Below, piece after piece: positions 34,651 through 43,644 of a stretch of 64,000 bases of DNA (position 1 is the stretch's first letter; each line of letters opens with the position of its first letter). Source of the stretch: Catalinimonas sp038039535 (GTDB lineage Bacteria; Bacteroidota; Bacteroidia; Cytophagales; Cyclobacteriaceae); assembly GCF_038039535.1 (NCBI RefSeq), contig NZ_JBBPHP010000036.1, positions 1 to 64,000 of the forward strand, written 5' to 3'. A program made the position numbers and the translations under genes. The notes beneath the pieces were generated by a model, which was not told the origin of the DNA, did no database searches, and saw nothing but the letters and a program-made list of their open reading frames with translations.

Positions 34651-35487
34651 TTGTCCCGTCCCAATCCGGTCACTACCGACGGGCACGCCGATATGGTACA
34701 ATTGGATAATGGCGACTGGTGGACAGTGTTTCTGGCCTGTCGCCCCTACGAAGACAATTATTTTAACATTGGCAGGGAAACGTTTTTGACTCCTGTGAAA
34801 TGGGAAGATGGCTGGCCGATCATCAATCCGGATTATGAGGAAGTACAATATGCTTATCCTACTCCGATGGGCAATGCCGTGGATACCACGCTTTTTCCCT
34901 TCAATGGCAATTTCACTTTTCAGGATGAGTTTGATGATGATTTGCTTGGCCTCAACTACCTGCTCCTGCGTACCCCCAGCGAGCAGTGGTACGAATTTAC
35001 AGATAGAACGCTTAGCATGCAGTTGCGTCCTGAGACGGCCTCCGGTTTGTCCAACCCCAGCTTTGTGGGGCATCGTCAGCAGCACCATACCAGCAGTGTG
35101 CCAACCACCTTGGATTTCCAGCCGGAAAACGAAAATGAAAAGGCGGGTTTGTTAGTTTTCCAAAGTGAAACCCATCACTATTTTCTTGCAAAATCTATGA
35201 AAGACGGACAAGTGGTACTTCAGTTGCTTAAGTCATTAGAAGATGGACACACTGAACTGGCCAGTCAGCCGGTGTCGGGAGAACAGCTTCAGCTTAAGAT
35301 CACTTTTGACGGAGCCGACTATGGTTTTCAGTATGCCGAAACCGAGGGCGACTGGCAGGTGCTACAGGAGAAAGTGGACGGCAAATTTCTGAGCACAGAA
35401 GTAGCGGGCGGTTTTGTAGGCACCATGCTGGCTGTGTATGCGACTTCTTCGGGTTCGGATTCAGAGAATACAGCATCTTCTGAGTGA
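34651..35487 (+). pseudogene. C-terminal part of a broken GH43-family glycosidase gene
   Basis: The frame encodes 278 residues and opens at a TTG with no true start. It begins SRPNPVTTDGHADMVQLDNG, then DWWTVFLACRP, which is the last part of a GH43 beta-xylosidase or arabinosidase propeller. A GH43 C-terminal concanavalin-like sandwich follows (FQDEFDDDLLGLNYLLLRTP and later blades). The N-terminal catalytic propeller, including the base and pKa-modulating aspartates, is missing; upstream codons to 34500 hold stops and only weak GH43-like peptide. An IS1-type fragment is 170 bases upstream. Unless another start is used, the product would not be active. Confidence 0.75.
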
Positions 35488-35542
35488 TTCCGTTACGAAG
35501 GCAACGATCTGGTACTGAGCAGCAGGTAAAACTACATGATAA

Positions 35543-35793
35543 GTAAGAATATATAGGCATATCGCTTTTCTGCTACTTTTCAGTTTTATTGCTCCCCTTG
35601 CTTTGGCTCAGGCAAGCAATCCGGTCATCCATGCCGATGTACCTGACATGTCAATGGTGCGGGTGGGGGATACTTATTACATGAGCAGCACCACCATGCA
35701 CATGAGTCCGGGAGTACCTATCATAAAATCCACAGACCTATCAATTGGAAACTGGTCAACTACGCCTATGACTATCCATCCCTTAGTCTATAG
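35543..35793 (+). pseudogene. N-terminal part of a second broken GH43-family gene
   Basis: The frame opens after a TAA at 35540-35542. It has a signal-like stretch (IAFLLLFSFIAPLALAQ) and then NPVIHADVPDMSMVRVGDTY with YMSSTTMHMSPGVPI, the first blade of GH43 enzymes, including the catalytic-base region HADVPD. No ATG precedes it. A frameshift near 35740 turns the expected NWKLVNYAYDYPSL into nonsense; that peptide is readable in the next frame to TAG at 35791. Because it lies after the C-terminal GH43 fragment on the same strand, the two are remnants of two genes or of a rearranged one. Confidence 0.7.
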
Positions 35794-35968
35794 ACCAATG
35801 TAATCCTGATGTTTACCAGACTAATCTATCAATTCCAGAAGTTTATCTTTTTTACAAAAAAAAGATAAAAATAATTGTATTTTACTTGATCAAAAACAGC
35901 AATCTAATTCAAATCTATGTAGTTACTGGTATCAAAGAATATAAGACTTTACTCACAACATCTGCTGC

Positions 35969-38227
35969 ATGAACAACAAAAAAATACGAACAACAACCTT
36001 TACTGTAATCGCTCTTTCATTTCTAGTCCTTAGTGTAAGCTGCAATACTGAATCGGCTACTGAAACAATTACTTCAGATCATACCACCTGGAGCCACTAT
36101 GCTGGCAGCCCTGATCAGTCAAAATATTTTGAAGCTACCCAAATCACCAAAGAAAATGTGAGTCAGCTGGAGGTGGCCTGGATGTATCCAACCCATGATG
36201 ATCAGGGTTATTATTTTAGTCCCATCATCGTTGATACGACCATGTACGTGCTGGGGAAAAATTTCTCTCTGATTGCAGTCAATTTACTTACCGGAAAAGA
36301 AATCTGGATTCATGCCAACCTGAGAGGAATCAGCCGAAGAGGCATCAACTATTGGGAAAGCAAAGACAAAAACGATAAGCGTTTGCTCTTTACCATCAAC
36401 AATACTTTGCAGGCCATTGATGCCGAAACCGGAAAATCCATCATGAGTTTTGGGGAAAACGGATACGTAGATCTGCGAGAAGGCTTAGATCGTGATCCTA
36501 CCTCCATCCGAAGAGTGCAAGCCATGATGCCAGGAGTGATCTACGATACCTTGGTCATTTTAGGCTCTGCCCCGGGAGAAAGTTACTTTTCTCCTCCCGG
36601 CCATGTCCGGGCTTACCATGTGATGACAGGCAAACTGGAATGGACCTTTCATACGATTCCCCGTCCGGGAGAGTTTGGCTATGATACCTGGCCCAAAGAT
36701 GCCTATAAGTATGTAGGCGGGGTAAATGTCTGGAGCGAGATTTCGGTAGACGAAGAACGAGGGATTGCTTACTTGCCATTGGGATCTCCAACTTATGATT
36801 ATTACGGAGCTGACCGTATAGGAAGCAATTTGTTTGGCAATTCATTGGTAGCACTGAATGCTCGTACCGGAGAAAGGATATGGCATTTTCAAACGGTACA
36901 TCATGATATCTGGGACTATGATCTTTCACCGGCGCCCCAATTTTTAACGGTAAACAGAGATGGTAAAACGATTGATGCGGTAGCCGTGGCCACTAAACAT
37001 GGTTTTATGTTTGTCTTTGACAGAGAAACTGGCGAACCGCTCTTTCCTATTGAGGAAAAGCCTTTCCCTGCTAGTGAAATGCCCGGGGAAGAAGCCTGGC
37101 CTACCCAACCCATTTCTTCACTGCCCAGCTTTACCCGACATGAAGTCACCCCGGAAACGCTGAATCCTCATTTTCCTGACAGTATCAAACAAGAGTGGCT
37201 CAAAAGGCTGGAGTCAGCCAAATCAGGCTTGTATGTACCACCCTCCGACCAATATGAAACCGTGATGATGCCCGGAGCTTTAGGAGGTGCTAACTATGGC
37301 AACACTGCAGCTGATCCCAATAACGGAATGATGTATGTGATGACCCAGGAACATGCCTCCATTTATAAGCTGAATAAGGTAGGGCCACCCAAAGTTGATC
37401 TTTCGGAAAATGAAATCAGCAGAGCGAAATCATTGTATACTTCTACCTGCAGGACTTGTCATGGTGAAAACCGTGAAGGCGGGGCTGGCCCCTCCCTGGT
37501 CAATATGGGGGAGTATATTTTCTATAATGAGTTTAAGAGTATTGTAAACAATGGCCGGGGACAGATGCCTGGCTTTACCCATATTGATGAAGGAACGCTC
37601 AAAGCCTTATTTCAGTATTTGGGTGGCAACCCCATCAGTTTCAGGTTTCCCGAAAGAACAGCAGAAGAGGTGATTCCCGAAGGTCCGGTGGTGGCTTCAG
37701 GTGGCGCTGAAATCCAGGCCGATGCCCAAAGAAATGCGCCCATGTCGGACTATCCCGAAGATACTGAGCACCCTGAAGATCGGTATACAACTGACTACGG
37801 GCTGGATTGGCCTGGAATGTTACCACCTCCCTGGTCTTCCATTCTGGCTTACGACCTGAACGAGGGTATTATTAAGTGGAGACAACCCATTGGTGAAGAT
37901 TCTATGTATGTGCAGGGCGACAAGTCCAAAGGCGCACCTGGAGGCACTTTACGAAAAGGGCTGATCGTAACTTCTGCCGGACTTGTATTTACTACCGCCA
38001 AGGGCGGCAAACTCTACGCTTTTGATGCCGACAGCGGTGAGCTGTTGTGGGAAACCACGCTCAGCCATGAAACCAACGCCCAGCCCAGCATGTACACCCT
38101 GAACGGAAAGCAATACCTGGTGATCAATGCAACGGCTAACTTTATGCGGGATAGTTACGATCACTCCAAAAAGCCAGATGCGTTGCCCAGAGGATATGTT
38201 GTATATGCACTTCCTGACGACAATTAG
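35969..38227 (+). CDS. PQQ-dependent dehydrogenase with built-in cytochrome c, lipoprotein
   Basis: The product has 752 residues. A lipoprotein signal ends LVLSVSC (about residue 26). The quinoprotein propeller runs from about 40 to 480 (blade motifs GKEIWIHANLRGIS, LNARTGERIWHFQTVHHDIWDYD) and is completed at the C-terminus (DSGELLWETTL). A cytochrome c domain is inserted, with C494-R-T-C497-H498 and RGQMPGFTHI as the Met side. It is a close paralogue of the protein at 31252-34119 without the DUF1080 part. Membrane-bound glucose- or alcohol-dehydrogenase-like quinoproteins oxidise the substrate outside the cytoplasm and send electrons to the respiratory chain. The substrate is unknown. It heads a run with the cupin and esterase genes. 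Confidence 0.9.
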   Translation: MNNKKIRTTTFTVIALSFLVLSVSCNTESATETITSDHTTWSHYAGSPDQSKYFEATQITKENVSQLEVAWMYPTHDDQGYYFSPIIVDTTMYVLGKNFSLIAVNLLTGKEIWIHANLRGISRRGINYWESKDKNDKRLLFTINNTLQAIDAETGKSIMSFGENGYVDLREGLDRDPTSIRRVQAMMPGVIYDTLVILGSAPGESYFSPPGHVRAYHVMTGKLEWTFHTIPRPGEFGYDTWPKDAYKYVGGVNVWSEISVDEERGIAYLPLGSPTYDYYGADRIGSNLFGNSLVALNARTGERIWHFQTVHHDIWDYDLSPAPQFLTVNRDGKTIDAVAVATKHGFMFVFDRETGEPLFPIEEKPFPASEMPGEEAWPTQPISSLPSFTRHEVTPETLNPHFPDSIKQEWLKRLESAKSGLYVPPSDQYETVMMPGALGGANYGNTAADPNNGMMYVMTQEHASIYKLNKVGPPKVDLSENEISRAKSLYTSTCRTCHGENREGGAGPSLVNMGEYIFYNEFKSIVNNGRGQMPGFTHIDEGTLKALFQYLGGNPISFRFPERTAEEVIPEGPVVASGGAEIQADAQRNAPMSDYPEDTEHPEDRYTTDYGLDWPGMLPPPWSSILAYDLNEGIIKWRQPIGEDSMYVQGDKSKGAPGGTLRKGLIVTSAGLVFTTAKGGKLYAFDADSGELLWETTLSHETNAQPSMYTLNGKQYLVINATANFMRDSYDHSKKPDALPRGYVVYALPDDN

Positions 38228-38306
38228 ATGGTTTGAATTAACTTTTGCACTCCGCCATTTTTCTTTTTACTATTACTCATGAAACCTACTAAACAACCTA
38301 ACACTG

Positions 38307-39518
38307 ATGAAACACTTGCTTGTACTATTTCTTTTAGCAAATACGGTATTTGCGTCAGCTCAGCCCCTTCAGGATCGTATTTCAGCCAATGATCCTACCA
38401 AATACCGAGACCTCTCTGCAGTACATGCCGGAGCAGGAACCATGGGCTTTACCCAGTTGATAGGACGTAACGATTTATCCACAAATTTTCTTTATCTCCA
38501 CACGGGAGTGATCCATCCTAAGTCAGGTATCGGACATCATTTTCACCATACGATTGAGGAAATGTATGTCATCCTCAACGGTGAAGCCGAGTTTACAATC
38601 AATGGCCGTACTTCAAAAATCGCAGCACCGGCCGTGGTGCCCTGCAAAATGGGAGATGCTCACGCCATCTATAATGCATCCGATGAAGATATTCGCTGGC
38701 TTAACTTTGCGGTAAGCCAGAAAAAAGCACAGGGAGATGCTTTTGACCTGGGCGATGATCGGGTAGGTGCTGACATTGACCCTATTCCAGTCTTTGTATC
38801 AAATCGTTTGGAAAAAGAACAGCTCAAGGAAGCCCATCCCGCATACGTAGGCGATGGAGTAGTAGCACGCCGATTGGTTGGCCCCGAAGTATTCCGTACC
38901 GACTGGGACTATGTAGACCAACTGATGATTCCGGCAGGCAGTACGCTCAGCGCGCACCCTCTGGAAGGAGTAGAGGAAGTGTATTATGTCATTAATGGCA
39001 AAGGAAAGGTAAGTATGAATGATGAAGAGGCCAGTATAAAAGCTGATGATGCTTTTTATGCCATGCTGGGGGAAGAAATAAGCCTGTCCAGCGAAGGTGA
39101 AGACCTTGAACTGCTGGTGATTGGCATTACCCCTTCCAAGGAAAAAGGACTCAGCATAGCCAAGCCACTGGCCGAGCCCAAAGCGATGGTGTTGCAGATG
39201 GATTTTGTGGTAGACAAAGAAAACGCCAAAGCTTTTGAGAAAATGTACTACTCAGTGTATGTGCCAGCGATGACCGTGCAGGATGGGTATCTCAGTTCCA
39301 AACTTTTACGCCTCTTCCCTGAAGATCTTGCTACAGAAATAGAGGCAGAGCCGACTACCTACAATTATCAGATTCAGATCTCTTTTGATACGGAAGAAAA
39401 CCGGCGCAAGTGGGTCGCTAGTGATCAGCATCAGATCGCCTGGCCCGCTGCTACTGCATTGGCTAAAGAGTATAAGTGGCGGGGCTACGATGTAATGGGG
39501 GATGATGAACAGAAATAA
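38307..39518 (+). CDS. Secreted double-cupin protein with ABM-like C-terminal domain
   Basis: The product has 403 residues and a signal peptide (about 1-19, ending ASAQ). The first cupin (about 55-130) has metal-type ligands H78, H80 and E84 in GHHFHHTIEEMYV and H119 in GDAHAIY. The second cupin (about 205-275) has lost most ligands (SAHPLEGVEEVYYV). The C-terminal 110 residues look like a dimeric alpha/beta-barrel of the antibiotic-biosynthesis-monooxygenase type (MVLQMDFVVDKENAKAFEKMY, SFDTEENRRKW). It follows the second quinoprotein gene by 79 bases and precedes an esterase by 23. A metal-dependent isomerase or dioxygenase acting on the oxidised sugar is possible, but the function is not deducible. 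Confidence 0.7.
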   Translation: MKHLLVLFLLANTVFASAQPLQDRISANDPTKYRDLSAVHAGAGTMGFTQLIGRNDLSTNFLYLHTGVIHPKSGIGHHFHHTIEEMYVILNGEAEFTINGRTSKIAAPAVVPCKMGDAHAIYNASDEDIRWLNFAVSQKKAQGDAFDLGDDRVGADIDPIPVFVSNRLEKEQLKEAHPAYVGDGVVARRLVGPEVFRTDWDYVDQLMIPAGSTLSAHPLEGVEEVYYVINGKGKVSMNDEEASIKADDAFYAMLGEEISLSSEGEDLELLVIGITPSKEKGLSIAKPLAEPKAMVLQMDFVVDKENAKAFEKMYYSVYVPAMTVQDGYLSSKLLRLFPEDLATEIEAEPTTYNYQIQISFDTEENRRKWVASDQHQIAWPAATALAKEYKWRGYDVMGDDEQK

Positions 39519-39541
39519 GTAATTATTAACAACCACTTTAA

Positions 39542-40714
39542 ATGGCGGCTCCAAAAAGTTTCAATCCCTGGCTGATCATTCTGCTGATTTTTTTAGTGCC
39601 CATGCAGGCATTTAGCCAGGTCCCGGCAGGGGCAATACCAGCACCTACCAATATTAACCAAAACGCTTGCCCCTGCATATTTCCCGACGGGCGGGTTATG
39701 TTTAAAGTAGAGGCGCCTGAAGCAGATCATGTTCAGATTGATCTGGCAGGAAAAGTATACGATATGCAGAAAAATGAGGAGGGAATGTGGTCAGTCACCA
39801 CCGATCCTCAGGAAGCGGGCTTTCATTACTACTCGCTGGTGATGGATGGTTACAAAGTAGCTGACCCTGCAAGTGAGTCTTTTTATGGCATGGGACGTAT
39901 GGCAAGCGGTATTGATATCCCGGAAGAAGGTATTGACTTTTATTCGCAGCAAGACGTGCCCCATGGTGAAATCCGTTCTCGTTCGTATTTCTCCAATACC
40001 TCCAAAACCTGGCGAGATATCAATATTTATACCCCACCCGGCTATGATGAGCACCCTCAAAACAGCTATCCGGTCCTGTACATTCAGCACGGTGGTGGAG
40101 AGGACGAAAGGGGTTGGGCGGTTCAGGGAAAACTCAACATGATCCTGGATAACCTGATTGCGGAGGGTAAGGCTGTACCGATGATCGTGGCTATTCCGGA
40201 TGGACATGTGAGCAAACCCGGAGTAGAAGCACAGGGATACAACGATGCAGCCATGGCAGTGTTCCGGGAGGAGCTTTTTGAGAATGTGATCCCATTGGTA
40301 GAAGAGCATTACCGCGTAAAATCCGGAGCTGAACACCGGGCACTCGCCGGTTTATCTATGGGAGGCGGACAGACATTTTACACCGGACTACGTAATCCGG
40401 ACATGTTCAAGGGTGGACTGGGAATTTTTAGCACCGGCCTATTTGGCGGCATCAGGCGAGCAGAAGGAAGTGAATTTGATCCTGAAGACATAATACCCGG
40501 AATACTGACTCAAGCTCAGGCATTTAATGATAAGCTGGATGTATTGTACATATCCGTGGGGGAACAGGATCAGCGGATAGAAGCCACCAAAAAACTGATA
40601 GAGACTTTCCGGGAAAATGGACTGGCAGTAGAATTTGCTTCTTTTCCTGGCGGCCATGAGTGGCAGGTTTGGCGAAAATCTCTGCACGATTTTGCGCAGA
40701 AGCTTTTCAGGTAA
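39542..40714 (+). CDS. Secreted CE1-type esterase (feruloyl/acetyl esterase-like)
   Basis: The product has 390 residues. A signal sequence (about 1-26) is followed by an N-terminal beta-sandwich of the E-set/CBM48 kind (about 45-125, with MFKVEAPEADHVQIDLAG) and an alpha/beta-hydrolase (about 140-390). The nucleophile S272 is in GLSMGGG and the base H372 in FPGGHEW; D343 in EQDQR is the likely acid. VLYIQHGGGED is the oxyanion-hole strand. This matches the esterase D / feruloyl esterase group (CE1), which removes acyl groups from plant or algal polysaccharides. It is co-directional with the cupin gene (23 bases apart). A remnant of a related esterase lies at 43378. A strong terminator follows. 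Confidence 0.87.
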   Translation: MAAPKSFNPWLIILLIFLVPMQAFSQVPAGAIPAPTNINQNACPCIFPDGRVMFKVEAPEADHVQIDLAGKVYDMQKNEEGMWSVTTDPQEAGFHYYSLVMDGYKVADPASESFYGMGRMASGIDIPEEGIDFYSQQDVPHGEIRSRSYFSNTSKTWRDINIYTPPGYDEHPQNSYPVLYIQHGGGEDERGWAVQGKLNMILDNLIAEGKAVPMIVAIPDGHVSKPGVEAQGYNDAAMAVFREELFENVIPLVEEHYRVKSGAEHRALAGLSMGGGQTFYTGLRNPDMFKGGLGIFSTGLFGGIRRAEGSEFDPEDIIPGILTQAQAFNDKLDVLYISVGEQDQRIEATKKLIETFRENGLAVEFASFPGGHEWQVWRKSLHDFAQKLFR

Positions 40715-40730
40715 GTATCACTTTAGGTAG

Positions 40731-40780
40731 CCAGGCGCTTAGCTGAGAGCAAGCTCAGGTTGGCGCCTGGACTCTTTTTT
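40731..40780 (+). terminator. Strong nested stem-loop terminator, convergent genes
   Basis: CCAGGCGC (40731-40738) pairs with GCGCCTGG (40763-40770), and inside it CTGAG pairs with CTCAG around AGCAAG. A run of six T residues follows at 40775-40780. It lies 17 bases after the esterase gene and reaches the end of the convergent gene at 40783. Confidence 0.75.
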
Positions 40781-40782
40781 AC

Positions 40783-42717
40783 TTACAGGTACTGCACAAA
40801 ACCTTCCATCTTTGTTCTGATTTTATACACCTGGCTGTAGCTCACAATATACAGGGTCTTCATATCTTCATCTCCAAAACACAGGCTCACCGGAAAGGAA
40901 GGCAGATTGATCATACCTATATAATCGCCCTGATTATTAAAAATTTGTACTCCCAAGTAGGTACAGACATAGATATTGCCCATTTTGTCAATTGCCATCC
41001 CGTCGGCACTGGAGGAATGGGCTTTGCGGTCCAGTACATCTCCGGGAAGTAATAGCTTTGCGAACCGCCGACCATTGCTGATGGTTCCATCCTCGTTCAC
41101 ATCATACGCCCAGATAAAATTATCCTTTTCACTGCTTACCGGAAACCATGATTCATCATCGTAGCAATTATTGATATAGAGTGTCTTACCGTCCGGTGAT
41201 AATAAAATTCCATTGGGCATGGCAAACTCATTGGGTTCTACAATCCGGATGATCTCACCTTGTGGCGGTATGTAATATACTGCCCGGCCGGGCTGAAACT
41301 TTTCCGTTTCCATGGTAAATTGCGGATCGGTGAAGTAAATGCCGCCTTCGGCATCGGTAATAATATCATTGGGTCCATCTATCGGTTTACCGTTATAACT
41401 ATCGGCAATCACCTTCACCACTTCTCCTTCAGTAGTCATCTCCAGGACCCGGTGGCCTATCATGTCGCACACCAGTAGATGACCGTTTTTATACGGATAC
41501 AGGCCATTAGCCTGCATTTTTCCTTCTGTGATATTTCGGTAATCGCCGTTGGGATCTAGTTCTACAATAGAACTTTTCTTGGGATCAGCATTAAAATTCT
41601 GGTCAAAATACATGTTGGAAAAGTAAACCTTACCGTCCATCCATTTTGGTCCTTCAGCAAAATATAGTTCCGGCTCTGACTCCTTGCCATCTACCAGTAG
41701 CTCCACTTCAGCATCTTTGGGTATGATTTCATGATAGGCGGCCAGGGCTTCTTTTTCCTTTTCCAGATAATCGGTTCTGACCGGCCAGAAGATATCCAGC
41801 GCATCAGCGCCAAACTCACTAACCTTGGCTCCATGCACCATATTTTCCGGAATACGGACAATGTCCTCGGCTACCATGTTTATTTCCTCGTTAAGAATGG
41901 ATTGAGTAAGTGCTCCGCGCATGATCAAGGTCATCTGTTCCTCAGGGTGTATATGAGTAGGCACCACAGAATCCGGCTCCATGCGGATAAAACTAAGCTG
42001 TGTACTTTTACCGGAAATCAGTCGGGCAAAATGACCCGGAGCAATTGGTGTATACTGTATATCATACAGATCATATACTCTATTGGGTTCTATATTGGGT
42101 TCCACAGTATTTTTTAGCTCGGCTACTTCATCAGGAAGGTCATTGATGCCTGCTTTTTTTAGATAATCCAACGACAATGGGCTGCTTACTTCCAGCAATT
42201 TAGCGCCCTCTTCACCGGCAATTACGGCATGTTGGCTACCTTTTTCCAGGTACACGAAGTCAGTCCGCGGTGTTCCGCTATGTGTTCCATCCGGTTCTTC
42301 TCTTTCCCGGGAAAGCAAGGTCACCTGCTCACCGTTGATCAACAGCTCTATACTTCCATCCATCACAAAAACAAAGCGATCGGTGGACAATACTGCTTCA
42401 GGAATTTCAGCATTGGGTGCCAGGCGAAGGATAGCTGCCATAGCCCCACTGCCCCAAAACAGGCGAGCGCTCACGCCCGGATAGAGTGCTGTACTATCCA
42501 TCTGGTCCAGATTTTTCGTTTCTCCAGCCTCAGGATTTGATGCAATGGTATGAGAGGGCAGATCGGAAATCTCTCTTACAGCCAGCTTGTATTGACCAAT
42601 GAGTTCCTCATTTTTCGCTTGCCATTCAGGTACAGAAGAAGTACATAAAGTCAGGGCTATCGAGAGCGTAATCAGTAGACTGCTGTTGATAAGCTTTTTC
42701 GTTGTTCTCCGAAGCAT
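40783..42717 (-). CDS. Secreted double-cupin - SMP-30/gluconolactonase fusion
   Basis: The product has 644 residues, with a signal or lipoprotein-like N-terminus (hydrophobic core about 12-25, then C26). The first cupin covers about 70-195 and lacks clear metal ligands. The second (about 225-310) has HIHPEEQMTLI, with metal-type His-x-His and Glu, and later H-x-A near MVHGAKV. The C-terminal half (about 345-640) is an SMP-30/gluconolactonase/LRE propeller, with YFAEGPKW (metal Glu), GPNDIITD and MPNGILLSPDG as hallmarks. Such lactonases open sugar lactones, the direct products of aldose oxidation by quinoproteins encoded at 31252 and 35969. The cupin part may isomerise or bind the product. 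Fusion of the two modules is unusual. Confidence 0.83.
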   Translation of the reverse strand: MLRRTTKKLINSSLLITLSIALTLCTSSVPEWQAKNEELIGQYKLAVREISDLPSHTIASNPEAGETKNLDQMDSTALYPGVSARLFWGSGAMAAILRLAPNAEIPEAVLSTDRFVFVMDGSIELLINGEQVTLLSREREEPDGTHSGTPRTDFVYLEKGSQHAVIAGEEGAKLLEVSSPLSLDYLKKAGINDLPDEVAELKNTVEPNIEPNRVYDLYDIQYTPIAPGHFARLISGKSTQLSFIRMEPDSVVPTHIHPEEQMTLIMRGALTQSILNEEINMVAEDIVRIPENMVHGAKVSEFGADALDIFWPVRTDYLEKEKEALAAYHEIIPKDAEVELLVDGKESEPELYFAEGPKWMDGKVYFSNMYFDQNFNADPKKSSIVELDPNGDYRNITEGKMQANGLYPYKNGHLLVCDMIGHRVLEMTTEGEVVKVIADSYNGKPIDGPNDIITDAEGGIYFTDPQFTMETEKFQPGRAVYYIPPQGEIIRIVEPNEFAMPNGILLSPDGKTLYINNCYDDESWFPVSSEKDNFIWAYDVNEDGTISNGRRFAKLLLPGDVLDRKAHSSSADGMAIDKMGNIYVCTYLGVQIFNNQGDYIGMINLPSFPVSLCFGDEDMKTLYIVSYSQVYKIRTKMEGFVQYL

Positions 42718-43377
42718 AGTTTCTGGTAGGTTGAAGTAAGGTGTTAAAATAATTATTTTATCTAATTATGCCATGTCTTCCAATCGTGAACACACTGACC
42801 ATTGCCAAAAAAATATTATTCCTTAAATAAAGGTTCTCAGACTTCATTCTTTGAGTGTCAGTGAGCAGGCAAGTGAAGATGCAATACATTAAAACGAAGA
42901 AACATGATCCAATCCAACACCTGTGAAACACTGAGTCATTCTAAAGCTTGTTGGAAGATCAGATGAAAAATACACTATGATGAAGGCAGGAAAATATTTT
43001 TTTAGTTCATCTTTTTTTTGTTTTACTGACTTTCTCAATCAAAAGTGCTGAGTAGGGTAGCGTAAGATTTTTTATGCGAAAGCGTGAAGGAGAAAACTAC
43101 AAAGTATAAGATCATTGAAGTAGAACCTCTGTTTGTCCTCGAAGGGCAATCCTGAATGAACTGTAAGTTATTCCTAGCCTACTCATTACCGCTCTTGTTT
43201 GATCAGAACCTTGAGCCTAAAAAGGTGTACCAGGATGTGAAGGATTTCTAGAAAAAATGTAAGGCTTGCCTGAAAATATGAGATAGACTCATGACTGATT
43301 TCATTTGCCCGCCTCATTTTAAAGTAATCTCCAAAACGATGGAGGAGAATAAGTGAATCAAAACTAAACAACTATCT
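42718..43377. other. Intergenic stretch, no gene recognised
   Basis: This 660-base gap holds no frame with recognisable features. Short AT-rich runs with many stops suggest decayed sequence, but no family could be read. The promoter of the lactonase fusion gene must lie at its left end. Confidence 0.35.
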
Positions 43378-43583
43378 ATGAAAAAGCTTTTGTTAGCCCT
43401 TGCGCTGTTGATGCTGACCACCATGGGGCTTCTGCTCAAGAAATTGCCAAACAGGCTCCGGAAGGATTTGATCAGGCAAGAAACGACATTGCTAAGGGGA
43501 AAATAGACAGCCTCCAATATCCATCCAAAACGGTAGGAGTCAAACGCAACTACAAAATGTACATCTTCTTTTTCAGGAGTTAG
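43378..43583 (+). pseudogene. N-terminal remnant of a CE1-type esterase gene
   Basis: An ATG at 43378 starts a signal peptide (MKKLLLALALLMLTTMG). The frame then shifts: +1 reading gives ASAQEIAKQAPEGFDQARND and then IAKGKIDSLQYPSKTVGVKR up to TAG at 43581-43583. The peptide GFDQAR..GKID..YPSKTVG..R is the usual beginning of secreted feruloyl-esterase-like proteins, just before the alpha/beta-hydrolase domain. One missing base near GGGG explains the shift. The catalytic part is absent, so this is a true remnant, related to the intact esterase at 39542. Confidence 0.65.
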
Positions 43584-43644
43584 AACACCTTTTTCATTCG
43601 TCGTGATCTGGTCTTTGGTAAGCCCAAATTAAGTAGCAGCGTTT

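Noticed and set aside
34436..34789. Plus-strand frame of 117 codons
   Set aside because: It overlaps the IS1-type fragment and the GH43 piece in another frame and has no domain pattern of its own.
39791..40336. Minus-strand frame of 181 codons
   Set aside because: Lies antisense within the esterase gene, whose Ser-Asp-His triad is clear.
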